Positions 36,601 to 51,600 of a DNA stretch of 64,000 bases are shown here, in pieces. Under the pieces are notes generated by a model. That model searched no databases. It saw only the letters and a list, made by a program, of their open reading frames with translations, and was not told where the DNA came from. Position 1 is the stretch's first letter. Every line of letters starts with the position of its first letter. The stretch covers positions 11,300,490 through 11,364,489 of the forward strand of contig NC_056534.1 in the NCBI RefSeq assembly GCF_910596095.1, read 5' to 3'. Source of the stretch: Thunnus maccoyii (Eukaryota; Chordata; Actinopteri; Scombriformes; Scombridae). The position numbers and the translations under genes were made by a program.

Positions 36601-39600
36601 ATAAAAGTGATTTAAAAGCATTTCTAAAAAGACTAACTACAGAAAACTATGAGGACCTGCATTATATTTCCTTTAGCTTGTAACAGATGTTTAATCCTGG
36701 ATTTGAGGTTAAATTACATCAGGCTATAGGGACTGAATGACAGGTAGATACAGTAGGAATGACGACGGACACACGCTGAATGAGGCAGACTGAAAGGACA
36801 AGTTGTTCAGACCGTATGACATCGATGTGTCCGTTCTTGGCAGCGAGATGGAGAGGTGACACTCCATTGGGGTCGGACGGTTTCGGTTCCAGCATGGCTG
36901 CACACATGTTACTGCTGAGCAGGAGCTGGACCACCTAAAAACACAGACGAACACATACAGCATAACTTATACATACATGTAAATGGTAAATGGTAAATGG
37001 ACTGCATTTATATAGCGCCTTTCTAGTCTTATCGACTACTCAAAGCGCTTTACAACACATGCCAACATTCACACACACATTCATATACTGATGGCAGAGG
37101 CTGCCATGCAAGGTGCCAACCTGCTCATCAGGAGTGATACAGTGCTTTCTGCACAAAGTGCCCCACAATGTTTCTATGGTCACCCATTCACACACACTCA
37201 CACACCGGTGGCACAGCAATCAGGAGCAATTTGGGGTTCAGTATCTTGCCAATGGACACTTCGACATGTGGACTGGAGGAGCCGGGGATTGAGCAACAGA
37301 CCTTTTGATTAGTGGACGACCTGCTCTACCTCCTGAGCCAAACACCTTCTGCAAAACTAAAATTAAATTTTTGTGAATTAAAATCATTGCAGCAGAAACT
37401 GAATGCTCTCTCTACTGGCTCCCAAAATTTTGACATATCTTGGATTCAAGATGTGTTCGCCGTTTTGAGATTTTCATTTAATCAAACTCCCCTTTTTTTA
37501 AACTGTTTTGGTTTGCATTTTTTAAATGTATTTATATTCATTAATTACCTCTCTTCGTTGTACTTTCCATTGTATATTAGAGGCAGAGTCCTGGTATGGG
37601 AATCAAACAGCCTTCAAACGCACAAAGGATTCACAGGAAATGAGTCATGCATGTAATCCAGCACTATTGTTGACTATTATGTTACCGCTGTTGCAAACTG
37701 AATATTTCCTTCTGCTGGTAGTTGATATTAAAAGTGTTCAGTGTCTTCTTTTGTAGACATGTTATTTTCAGAATTTTTGGACAGCTGATCAGTTTTAAAT
37801 ATTAGAGGGAACAGTGCAACTGTGGTGTGGAAAACCACTCGTGAGTTTATTTGGTTTTGCTGTAAACAGATACACCAGTTGCTCTTATGTTTGTATTTCT
37901 GACAAAGGAGTTGCTCAACGAGTGTTTGCTGTAGTATTACCCATGCTGTTACCATGGTGACCAAGGGTGTCATCATAAGGTGCCATTTAGATTGTTTCTA
38001 TGATGCAGTCTTTTATATGATTTGTACTGTCTCATGTTGTCTGTCTGTAGCAGCACAAATTTTAACTTCATTTCCAGAATATTGGCAAAAGAAAATTCTA
38101 CTTCATGCAAATATTTAGAGTTGGTTCAAGATAAAGAGCTGGAGGTGCTATTTTTCAAGTAGGAACCATTAAACCATTTCAGAGGAAACGGGTGCAACAA
38201 GATGACGAAATTAAGAGAGCGCCAGTCAAACCTCAAACAGTGAAAAATAACATAGAAAACATGAAGGAAATATGATATTTCTGCTTGTTTAATATATTAA
38301 TTTGAGGAGTGTTTTAGTTTCCTCATCTGTCCAGGTCTGATGTTTTCATCTGTCGCTATTTTTCGTCTCTTCAGTTGAGCGGAAACGTGAGTGGACATTT
38401 AAGCCACATGCATTATGTACATCATGATTTAATCTCCAAATCTGTTTACATTGCTGCTTGTTGCATTTGGCTTTTATTGATATGCCAACTTTTCCACCTC
38501 AGCCAAGCATACTTTTTTTTTTTTTTTTTTAACGATATTTCAATATTTTTTTGAAAATTGAGAATGTGAATAAAAACAGGTGTATGGAAACATACCTTGT
38601 AAACTCATTTATTGCTGCCTATCTTGGCTAGGAAGAGATTTTTAATAAAAATGAAGCTTTCAGGTTGAATAAAGGTTAAATTAGATTAAATAAAAAATGT
38701 GTTTATGTATGTAAGTGCATGAGTTTTTTTGGTTTTCAGTCAAATCTACTCACTCCAACACGTCCAAATTCACAGGCGAGGTCCAACGGCGTTTTCCCAG
38801 CTGAGTCTGAGATACACGGGTTGGACTGGTGTTGTAGCAGCATCTCCGACTGTAACACACAGAAACAAACATCTTTTCTTGCATGTAAAAAACAAAATCA
38901 TGCATGCATCATGAGGCACCGATACACACACCTCACAAAAACACACACAAGGCCATCATACACACCGAAACACACACAAACACACAGTTACCCCATCATA
39001 GTGTCCATGCTGAGCTGATAGGTGGAGAGGGATCTGTCCTTCATCTGACTGTCCATTGACTGACGAGCCAGCCTTCAGCAGCATTTTCATTGGTTCAGTC
39101 TTCCCCTGCCATGCAGCGTAATGCAGAGGACGCATCCCTACACACACACACACAAACACACAGCCAAAGATGACAGCATGATAAAACACAGACACCCAGG
39201 ATCCCAGGAGCACATGTACACAGACACATACAAATAAATGAGAGTATAGCCAGTGTTGGAAGAAGTATTCAGAACTTTTACTTTTCTAGTACAAAGAATA
39301 AATACTAAAATTAAAAAAAAACAATTCTGCAACAAGTAAATGTCAATGTATGCATTTAAAATCATACTTTGTTATCCCCACAATCGTAGTTATTATATAT
39401 TACTAGATTATTATTATTATTGATGCTATATAACTATTAACTACAGAATTTGAGTAGTTAAATCTATAACAATGCATCATATTTTATAAAAAATCATTTC
39501 TTTTGACTGTAATCTGCAAGTAACTAGTAACTGTAGCTGTGATATAAATGCAGAGGAGTAAAAAGTGGAATATTTCCCTCTTAAATGTGGTGGAACAGAA

Positions 39601-42600
39601 CTATATAGTAGCATTAACATTATTTTGAAATATTAAATAAAAGTACAAGTACGTCAAACTTATACTTACGTATACCACTTAAAAATGTACTTGGTTATAT
39701 TCCACCACCACCAGTGTCCATTCAATATGCATAAACACCTCTGATTTTCATTTAATTTTAAAGTAGAATCACTAAACTTGATTATGAGACGTTTTTCTCA
39801 ACAATAATTTACTCCATTGTGCTTATTTTGCTGTAGAAAACAATTAAACCCCAAATTCTGGAATTTTCTGCAGGCGTGTCATTCATATTTGACTCACTGC
39901 AGCAGCAGATGTAGACACAGACTCTATATCCCTCCTGGAATTGCAATCTTATTGTGGTTGACACGCTTTTGACCTTTCATGACCCTGGCAGCTCTGTTTG
40001 TGGGAACAGGATGTCCGAGACAAACTGCTTTCAGACAAAGTGTGAGACAAGAACACCCTAATAAGTGGCTGGACGAGACCCGAGAGAACAAGACCCGGAG
40101 CCTCATAGGAAATACAAGTTGCTGTAAAGTCCAGCTGAAGCATGATGCACAAAAGCAGCGTGGGAACATTACCGGTGCCTCTAACCAGAACACATTAAAC
40201 ACCACTTTATAGCAGTGGCTATAAGGAGCAGTGAGCATGTTTCTCATGGCAGCAACCCAAGACCCCCAGTCTTGATACCAGTGATGAGCCACATCATGGA
40301 GCTGAATAAAGAAGCCCTCCAGGCCCAGTTGGTTGGCATGAAGGACTCCTGACTCAGAGGTAAGGTGCTGGCAGGATAAAGAGACACAACAGCTGAATTA
40401 CAGAAGCTAAAGCCTGTGTATATGAATAGATGGCAAGTGCCAAAGATATTCTAGAAAACATTTCAGTAAATCAGGAGGAGAAAGTAAGATATAACCCAGA
40501 CTGTGCAGGGAAAGAGAGAGACTGAGCTTGTCTGCAGATGGGAGATGAATTCTTGGTGTAATGGACACTTAGAAAGAGGGTTTTGGAGGACTGCTAGAAA
40601 GGTGTCAGCCCTTTTCTTTATCAGGGGTCAACGGTGTAGTGTATTTCAAATCCTGAAAGCTCTGGCAATTGTTATAGCTGACATGTCTCCCGAACGTCAT
40701 GTGGATTTTGGAAATAGCGTGTTTGATTTGGCAGGCGGTGCTGGTTTTCCTCATTTCTCAGTTTTCAACCATTAATTAGATTGCTGAACCCATCTGGAGA
40801 AGACTATAATGACAGCAATGCACCCTCAGATTAAGGTAGAGCTGTGTGAATCATGACCAGGTCATAGAGCAATGAACCTTCAGTTTATCTATGCACTTAT
40901 AATGAAGCAAGAAATTTATTAACTCTAACGATGTGGGCTCTTTGAATTTGGAAATACCCATATGAGTTCCAAGCAGTATTTTGGCAGAGTTTCTGACATA
41001 GTTGCGTACTCCTTTTCCTGCTTATGATTTCTTACAGGATATCAACGAGCCAACAGGCAAGCAAGGACCTGCAGGATGTCCAAGTCAGTGACCTAAACTG
41101 GCATCATTTTGTAGAAACATTTTGTAGCTGGGTACGATGAGGGTCTGAATGAGGATCAAATCATCCAAGTCAAATTATTATTATTATTGTTATTATTTTT
41201 ACTTTATTCAATCAGGTAGTCCATTGAGAATGAGATCTCTTTTTCAAGAGAAAAGAGACTTGAGAACACCTTTGTCCCAACTAGCTAAGGCATAAATCTT
41301 AAACCTGCGATAACTGATTTTTTGGGCCACTTGGGAACAACATAAGCAAGCTACAAACACACCACTGACATATTATCACCGTTTAGAGGGCAAACATGTT
41401 AGACAACAATTGCTTATTTACACATTCAGCAGACACAGAGCAACATTAGCATTCATTTGGAGCCGTGTCTCTGGCCACCTGGTGAATCTATGAAGGTGTT
41501 ATACTATAAAATAACTAGTTTGTACAACGTGTTGTCCAACCACGTCAGAAATCTAAAGTGTTCTGAATCATTCATAGTTTTGCACAACATAGTTCACATG
41601 AACAGTGACAAAGATAGAGATTTAGAAAGAGATGAGAGAAGCACAACCCTGGCTACTTTCTCAACCCTGCACAGCAGGTCAACCACAGCGTGCAATGGGT
41701 GTGATCTGTGTCAGATCATCGTTTTTGGAAAGTTACAAAAGTGGTCAGACACAACCCTCCTAATACTCATGACGGAAAGGTGTTTAATGGTCCAACAAGC
41801 AGTTCTGATGAAGCAAACGCCATCCTGAAGTCTAGGAATTCACTCTTCTTCTGGCTCTGCTTTGGTCTTGGCCATCTTGTGAGGGAAATATCTGTTTAAT
41901 GCTCCACTATGTTCAGCAGCTAAGTTTGTCTGTCTGCAGTTTGGTGCTGAGCAGGTAGTGTACAGTGAGATTTTAGAGCTTTGTTTGCTGAAAACAGCTG
42001 TCTGCTGAAGCTGAAATCAATACTTTTGAGAGTGGTTAATGAATCAAAACAGTAAAGTTGGAGGCTGGAAAACCAAAACAATGAGCTGAAAGACACTGAC
42101 ACACTCGCAGAGCTGAGGTGATAATTCTCTGTAGGTTTGTCACTATGAGTGACCCTTTTCACATTATACTTAGTTATTTAATCCATTGTTAAGATAAAAT
42201 AATTGATTCGAGCAGCTTTAAGACTGACCCTTAGGTTCGTGCATTGTGTACCGTAATGTGAGCAACATACTGAAATGTAGTGACGACAATGCTCACCATG
42301 AGATTTAGGTAGCCAGTGAAAGAATGAGTTTCCCTACAACCTCAACTAAGAAAAAACAGTCAAGGTTGTAGGGCCACCTGGTGAGGTTGTCCGCCAGGTG
42401 TACGCCTCTATTTAGAGACATACTGGGCATGACTGACTGGGAAGACAGAGACAGTAGACCTACATCCTGGAGGGATTATATCTCCCATCTGCCCTGTGAT
42501 TTCTCCTCCTTCTTCTGGAATCTGCCAGGCTGGGATGAAGATGGGAAAAGGGAAATCTGGACTGCTCTGCTTCCACTTGGCTCTCAGTCCTGCAGCCTTG

Positions 42601-45600
42601 AAACATTCCTCTTTTATTTTCTATTGTTTGCTGTGCACACAAATCTGTCACTTCTCACAAATATACTTACACAAAAAAATGTTATTGCATTTTCTGCAAC
42701 ATCACCTTGTATTACATAAGAGGGCATTATTTGTCACAGGGGGTAAGCTGGAAATATGTATTTGTTTTTCTGGGTTTTTTTTTTTTATTGTTTTTTGGCC
42801 TGCCTTGTGTGTTATGTGCCTGCCTCATAGTAACACAATAAGCTGTAGTGACAGTCTTATTCTGTGTGTGTATTTTTTACCTTTATGGTCTTTAATGTCC
42901 ACTGCTGCCTGGGCCTCCAACAGCAGAGAGATCAGCTCCTTGTTACCACTCAGAGCAGCATGGTGCAGCGGCGACAACCTTCACACAGACACAGATTATG
43001 TGTAAAAATACACATTTATACACGTAACGTGTAAAACCAGAGCATAACTTTGCTGAAATAATCTCCAGCGTAGAGCAGCTCCGCCCCTCAGCTCTGTGTG
43101 AGCGACGGGAGGGGGCAAATGACCTACTTCCATTAATAAGCAATCTCTCTACCCCTGGAGCTGAGCGTACACACAGCGCGTCTCTGTGTGTGTGTGTCTA
43201 ATGGGTCCCTGGTGAATATAAGGGCCTGGCCCTGGAGTCAAAACGAATCATCAGTCATTAAACAAGGAGTAGAGTCCAATTATCTGATTCCAATCAACAT
43301 AATAAAAAGATCTTTGTTATGTGATGGAGCCAAATGGAACACAATCGCAAACCAAGCATGTGCACATAAAAAGCTTAACCAATCATGAGTCTAAATATAG
43401 CCAAAACCCATAGCTGTACATTCAGAGTTGATAAGGGAACATTTCTGAGCAAATTAAGTGCTGGCTTTCCTTTAAGGTAATTACAGTCTTTAGATTTGAG
43501 CTCTTGAGCTGGATATATGTTTCAAAGGCAGATTCAAGCAGGGGATAACGTGTAAAGTGATATATTTGATAATTTATTGATTGCAGAAGGAGATTTTTTT
43601 TGTTCCTTTTTCCTTTCTTCCATCAGTGAGGAAATCAAAACATGGGTCAGCTACAGAACAAAGCCTCGCAGGAGTTTGGTGTTCTGCTCAACGACACTTA
43701 AAGCCCCCCCCCCTTCCACCCTCCACCCTCCATCCTCCCTCCGGTCAAAAATATGCTTTGCTTTTTGTTCTTTCACTTGGATGTTTGAGCTTCACTGTGC
43801 AGAACGATGTACGTATGTGCAGAGTTTGAAACTAGACGACTGTTTCACATTAATCTGCTGAAAGTGGAAAAGTTTCTGTATCTGAGTTTAGGCCATGTAC
43901 GTACGAGCATGATTAGTGACATCAGAGCTAGTTTGGAGCTAATCGTGGGCCAGTATGCAATTTGCACAAGTGTGATGTGCAAAATTGAGGCCTCCAGTGC
44001 TCCATTTTTTCAATAAGTAAGAAGGAGTACTCTTTTTAAGAGTTTCTAACAAGGTACATCTTAAAACATGTCTGGAGGGGATCTTTAAGTATTCCTGTCC
44101 CATCGTTTGAATCTGAGATTTCTGATTGAAGGACGGTCCTCCTGTGGTTGCCTGTGAACCCTTTAAATGTGTATTAGTGACTCAACCTCACAGGTTCTGG
44201 CTTTAGTGTGGACATGAGCTGTTGGCATGTCAGCAAAAAAGAGATTTTGCCTCTTTGAGATTGATTTATTTTAGGGATTTTTAGAGGCCTGGATATGTGG
44301 ACGTATCCAGTATTTGAGGAAGAATGCAGATCAGTTTCACATGTAGTTAGTCCAGAGAACCTTAAGGTGCTCTCGAAGATGAAAAAATTATCACAGGAAA
44401 CACTCTTCAGGCACTGTTAGGCAGAACACGGAGAGGAGTCATATTAAAAGTCTGTAGAGCGTATCGGTAATTACTACTACTATATCCGCCCCGATGAAGA
44501 CCCTGTGAGGTCAAAACTGGTCAGCGTTTTAAACAGATATGGCAGATTTAATAAAGGCTTTTCATATAACTTGCTCTACTTAACAGAGCCTGCAGTATTT
44601 CACTAGGAAAACTAGAAAAAATATTTTTCTTACTCTTTAATCATCTTGTGAGCCCTCAGATTTATTTTGGGATCTTTTGGGGGGGTCCTGACCCCCAGGT
44701 TCGGCAACCACTGCCATAAACACTACACTGCCCACTTGTCACACAGTATTTGCAACAGGTCTTGTAGTCCCACATCACCGCAGGATGTGTTTACTTTGTA
44801 GTTGCAGTAGCCACGTTATCATGTACACTTAGCTAAAACATGAAGTCTAATACAACAGCTCTGCAGAAGTATAGAGGGTACAATGTTCAGCTTTTGTGGA
44901 AATTCTTTTCTAAGGCTGTTTCAACTTCCTATAGGAGGCTGTGTTTGTGGTGATGTTGAATTGTATTCCTTTATACTGACAGGTGTTTCTAATCTTTTAT
45001 CTAACCCAGTTATATCAACGAGTGGAAAAACACCCCTCAGTATACTACTGAATACAGTTCAACAGCATCAACAACTACAGCCTATAAAATAACGGTGAAG
45101 TTGAATCGACACATCTGTGAAACAGTTTAAACAAAAAACCGATTATAACCTTGAAGAAGGAAGGATTTACTGCTGGGCTGTTGTGTTAGTCTGCTTTACT
45201 TATAGCCAGGTGAGCCTAAGAAACTGGCAACTGAGTGTATTTTGAATAGCTATAAATAAAAAAGTGTGAGTAAATCAGAGCCAAAATAGTGTAATACTGA
45301 TTCAAGGATTCAACTGTGAAGCTACTATGTCATGTAAGAAAAGGGAATGACGTAACATGATGCCATAAAGACAAAAATGAAGTAAATTAAGAAAAGAATG
45401 GACCGAATAGGCAGAGAAAAAAACAAAAGAAGAGGAAAAAGAAGCAAAGAAAGAGTAATAATAACAATGAAACAGAGGAGTTGTTGTTTCTTACCCATCT
45501 GCATCCTGGATGTTGACATTCACCCGCTTTGCTGCTCCGAGAAGCTCTGAAATACATAAAGCAAAGAGACAGAGAGAGTGAGAGAGAGTGAAGAAGAGAA

Positions 45601-48600
45601 GTGTCATACTCATTATAGAGACAGTCCAAATTTAAACCTATTCAGAATTCAGTGATTAATGCGTTCTCTCCTTTACATATTCTAATATTCCCTGCAGGTA
45701 GACAGCGACCCTTTTTATACCTGCGACTGCTCTAAAACAACTCGCTGCCTTGTAACAGTTTCTTCACAACGACAACAGAGGTCAAGGAGAAGTGAAGAGG
45801 CAAGAAAAACTTCAAAAAGAGAGGATAATTCTGGATAAACTGGGTCTTTGAATGCTCAGTTACATGAAAAATCTGCACATTATGTGTTTCTCAACTGATC
45901 ATAATATACGTTTGATTTAACATGGATTACTGATGTAAAACAACACCCGCCATCATCTGAAAACATTAACACATTTGATATAGTTGTTCTTAAAGTAATA
46001 ATTTTGGGAACTAAGCTGATTTGCTTTCTTACCGAGAGTTATGTGAGAAGATTGATACCACTCTCATGTTTGTGTGTAAAGTATTAGAGCTGGAGTCGGG
46101 ATGTGATTAGCCTAGCTTAGCATAAAGACTGGGAGCAAAGGGAAACTGCTAGCCTGGCTCTCTACAAAGTTTAAAACTCCTCCTGGCAGCAACTCTAAAG
46201 CTCACAAATTTAACCTGTTGTATCTCTTTTGTATAACTGATACACTGACAGGGAAGTAAAAACAACAAATTGTGGTTTTAGGGTGAGTTATGTGCTGCAA
46301 CTATTTAATGATGAACCACAGATTATCCATCCGCCTAGCACGTCTGTGCTGAGTGTCTCTGGCTATAGTGCAGGTGTGAACTCAAGTCTCTGCACAGGCA
46401 TGATGGTAACAAACCTGGCAACCTCACAGTGATGGCAAAAATCTGGGAAGTCACTGCACCCGACTGTTGTACGTTAAGAAGTAGTTACCACACATAACTC
46501 CCCCTAAAAAAACAAATTTAATTCTTAAATCTCCGTTTGATTATGGATGTCAATAAGTGAATTTTAAAGATGCTGGTAGTAATAATCTTGAACTTTAGAG
46601 AGAACCACGTTAGCTGTTTCCACCTGCTTCCAGTCTTTATGCTTTATGCAGAGTAGAGCCTCCTGACTGATACTCTGTACATAACACACAAACATCTTCT
46701 CATCTCATTCTCGGGGGAAAAAAAGCGAATGATTTTAACAAATTGTGACAATGTTGAGCTATTCCTATAAGTTAAACTTCTTGCATTAAAAAGATTTGTC
46801 AATCAGTCTGAGAGTGAATGCAGGTTTAATCTTGAGCGGAGATTGTATAATTTATGGCTTCACCATTTGTTTACACGTTGATGTCACACTGAATTTTAAT
46901 CTCAGATGCATCTATAATTATCATTAGAGAAAGACATAAAGTATCTTTAATTACTACTGATGCATTTCAGTACAGCGAGGTTTATCTAAAACCATTACAA
47001 TCCATGTAAACTTCAAATCCAGTTTTATGTTTGTTATCAGTCAGATTCTTTAACTATATTACAACTTCACCAAATTTAATTTTGCAAATAACCTCAATTC
47101 CTGCACTTAAAGACAGTTTGTTCCATTATGGATCAGTGTGGTAACTGTGTGTTTATCAGTAGAAAAGCAGATTGTGGGTGTGTGAGGTATATGATCTTGT
47201 TGTCATGTTCCTGCGGTGATATGTGTTCATATTCTGATGTCTGGCTGTCAGTGCATGTCCGTGCTTGTGATTATACGAATGTGCACATGTGCGTTTGTGA
47301 TAACCTTGATCTTTGACAGAGCATGAGAAGGATGAAGATGAAGCCAGCACACAGCAGGATATCCAGTAAGGAGCACCACACAGACACAAACACTCACAAA
47401 AACCAACACACACAAACACTCTTAAAAGGACACAGAAAAAGCGGCTTGTTTGTCCCTCTGCTTCTACTTTTTTTTTTTTTTTTTTTTTTTTTTTGGTCAA
47501 ACCCTCCTAATCCACAGGCCGTAATCTGTAGCTGTTCTGTAATCTGGGGAAAAGCTTCTCCCTCTCTCCACAGCTATATCTGCACTTCATCCCTTTATCC
47601 TGCTCTCACACTCTAATTTTCACTGTAATTTGCTAAAGAGCGCGTGCTGATTGGTAGTTCTGCAGCTTCTGTTTACACTCTGCAGCTGACATCATCCTTG
47701 TGCATGTGCTTGTGTGTGTTAGTGTGCACGTGAAGGGTCCCCCCCTATCTATCTTGGATTAAAAATAAGAACCATCCCTTCCTCCCCCCCTCACTGCTAC
47801 AGCAGATGAATCAATGAGTGCAGATATCTGTGTCACCGTCAGACTATCAGAGAGCCACATGACCCCCCACCACTAACTTATGACAGAGCCACGGCATCCA
47901 ACACCCACGATTATTCTACTGTCTTTTTCTCTGTAGGTCTTCTTTCTTTTATTACATAAAGTCTGGATCAGGGCATTACTCCATAATGTCGCCCTCTAAC
48001 CCAAAGCCACGATGTATATTTAATCAAAATGGAGTATCACTCTGCCCTCAAACAATTCATCCTTTCTTTTTTTTTTTTGAGAGCTAAAATAGCTTTTCAC
48101 CTTCAAATAATTTCATTCACAACTCGCATCAGTTACATAAATTTGTCCCCTTTAAATTTTACATCGATCTACTGCATGTTTAAGAGCATTACCGTAATGC
48201 TTTTCTGATGGTGTCCTTGGACCAGGGTTCATATCTTTTTTTATGTTAATTTTAGTCACAACACTGCAACTGAGCCCCGGTTACCACGGCAACCCCTCAA
48301 CGTGCCACTCTCATAGACTGTCAATCACTTGGCAGGGATCACTATGATATTATTTTTTGCAACGTCTGAATCAAAACTCTCCAAATTGGAGCCCTATTTT
48401 AGACTTTGTTTGACATGGAATCATTCATCACCATTCACATTTGAAATGAAACCTTTCATTCTTAATCAATGGAAAGTACAGAACAGGGCAGATTCCACAG
48501 ACCTCAGGAAAGGTGAATTGGAGGGTTTTTCTCGGGGGTTCTCATTACCAGAAATGTTCTGAAGTCCTGTTTCCATCACCTCTGACTTCTATCTGAGGTG

Positions 48601-51600
48601 ATGGAAACTGCCAACATGCATTCAGAGTTTCAGTGTAACAAGTAGCCTAAAACAAAGGCCATCGCTGACATGTCTTTCCTCCCTCTGTTCAGACAATTGC
48701 ACACACATATGTTAAAGTGACATGAATTAGGGTCACAATATGTTAACAGTCCAAAGACTGCATGACATTTTCACAAGAAGAATAAAACAAGCTAAACTGA
48801 TGAGCTATCCAAAGATTATTCTGTAATTTTCTGTACAAACATGGCTAAGACAAACATGTACAAACATGAAGACCATGTTGTAAACTGTGGAGTCATTTTT
48901 TGGGAACCAATGTGTTTTGGCTACACAGTAGTAGTCTGTTTATTATCAGTTTATGATCAGTTACAGTTTCAAAGAACAAAAAGAATCTTCAGCTTTCTTT
49001 GCAGCAAATACACCAAATGTTCTTTATATTTTGATTCCCAGTTTAATGACATACATAACTTTGTTCAATGTTTTTAAAGGAGACATATTAATGCACATTT
49101 CTAGGTCTATATTTTTAATCTGGGGCTCAACTGGAACATCTTTGCATGATTTACAGTTTTAAAAAACTCCTTATTTATCTTATACTGGCTCTTTACACAG
49201 CCCCTCAGTTCAGCCTTTGTCTGAAACAGGCCGTTTTAGCTCCTGTCCCTTTAAGACCCCTCAGCCCACCCTGTTCTGATTGGTTAGCTTCTGGAAGCTG
49301 CATCACGGCTCCGGCTTCATAAACAAATAATAGTAGTGGGATTTCACTTCTTTTTCTCGTTCTTTACTCTAAATGGAAACTCCTCGAATACATCTGTACA
49401 TGTTCGAGCAGATCTGAAATATGTGAGTGGACGACATGAACAACCTGTGGAACAACCTTAGCAACAAAGGCTACAAAAGAGTCGGATGTTTTGTGGGCAT
49501 GCACGACCGATTTGACTTCAGTTTGATGGGAAAGTAGGGGTAACACTGCAAATGAAGCGTTTAGGGTAGGCTGAAGCCCTGACTTTTGACTTCCAGGAAG
49601 CATTTATACATATGTTCACCTCAAGTTTTGGACCTTTGACCATGTTTAACATAGACATCCATCATACCAGTACAAAAATTATAGAAAATCACAAAAGCAT
49701 GATATGTCCCCTTTAAAGACAAATTTATTGTAATTGTCTTTTTTTGTCATTTGTTTCTCAAAGATAAAAAAAACTGAATATATTACAGAGGACAAGACTA
49801 GGATAAGTTGTCTGTTCCTTTATGTCAATTTCCCTTTCCCCTCCCCCCCTTTTCCCTTTTCCCCTCCAAAACATAGATAAAAAATTATCTATGTTGCTTC
49901 CTTAAACACCTTTAGTAAGATTTGTCCCAAAATATATCCGCTGCTGTTTACGGGGGTTGTAGCTCAGTAACTGTAAATATGCTCACTAATATCCTAGTTT
50001 TAAGAGACCTGAGAAACTTGATGATTCATATACAGTGCTGAGGTGTCTGACTGGTGCAGACATCATGTGTTCATATCCACACACTCGCTGACATTTCCGT
50101 GCAGACTGAGTTATCTCAATAGTGGAATAAACTTAGTTTGGTTTCCTGCTGCATTTATCTGCTCTGCCAGATTTAACTTTCACATCTTATCTGAGCGATA
50201 CAATACATCCTCTGTGCTACCAATATCACACTTTTACTTTCATTTCAGCGTAATCAGTTCATATTTTTGCACCACGTTTTTTTTTATTTTTTTACTGCCA
50301 ACTACTATGTAATATGTTGAGAAAACACTGTCACACATGTCAGACAGTGATCAGAAACTTGGATAAGGTGTTTAAATGCAACAGTATCTCAGTTTCTATT
50401 GGACTTTGGAGATAATTTAGCGAGCATATTCAGGTTTTTGAAACTGGGATATGACATTTATATGTGCAGACACATAACCAGAGAACTGCATGAACCAGAT
50501 AATAACCAGGACAGTTGTGTGCACTCAATAACTCAATAATAACTTCATTGAGGTTTCAAGGTTTAACTGTATTTTGAAACCCCCTCAAATGCATTTAGAG
50601 TTGGACGACAGCGCTATGAGCATGTGACTGACATTTCATTTGCAACATTTGTCGTTAACAAGCCAAAAAAAAGAAGAAATATTCTCACTGCACTTTACTG
50701 CAACAGCATTTTATTAGTTTTTGCTGGTTTACTGGTCAGATTTTATACTTTACTTCCTCTAATGTTAAAACCAGACTTTTATACTTCTGTCTGTAACAGA
50801 CAAGCTTTGCCAAAAAACTGTCAGTGTTATTTTTGACAGTTGACTGAAGACATCACTGTGGGCTCTAAGAAACTGTGAATGCCATTTTTTCACAACTTTT
50901 TAGCATTTTATCGATTAATTGATGATGAAAATAATCTTTAGTTGCTGCCCTGAATGAAACTATATGTTTGTGAGCTGTTTTTAAAGACTTTTTTATGTCT
51001 CCAGTAGTTATTAATGAGTTTGGGGCTGAAAGTAACAGAAGTCAGAAGTTTCGAGAGACGGATTAAACACACTGTTGGTTTTGGTCTTTTCATGGGATTT
51101 GTTGACAATAAGAAAAATAACCTTTAAATCACATACACCTAATCAACTAATTAGTCAACTTATCCATTAATCTTCACAGCTCTACACATATGACCATTTT
51201 ACCACTTCAATTCCTTTAATTGCCTACATCAATTTTTGCCATTTTGACACTGCAAACAGCTGCTCCAGCTGTTCCCGCACTGCTGCTCTGAACATCATTA
51301 GAATACTCTTAATAAAACAAAACACAGTCAGTCATATGACTAACACCTGATGCGTTAGTGTGTCTCTTTGCATGTCTGCCTGTAATCCTGTGTGTGTTTA
51401 GAGTGTAGGTGTGTGTGTGTGTGTGTGTGTGTGAAACTCAGCTTCCTGTTTAATTATTCAAACGTAAACTTGGTTTCATGCTGTCACACACACAACTTCC
51501 GTAACTCGCCCTTTAACCTCTTCCTATCACTTCCTGTCTCTTTACCAAGCTGCATCCATATCTCCATGTTTCTCTCCTGTCCTCTTACTCTTTTTCCTCT

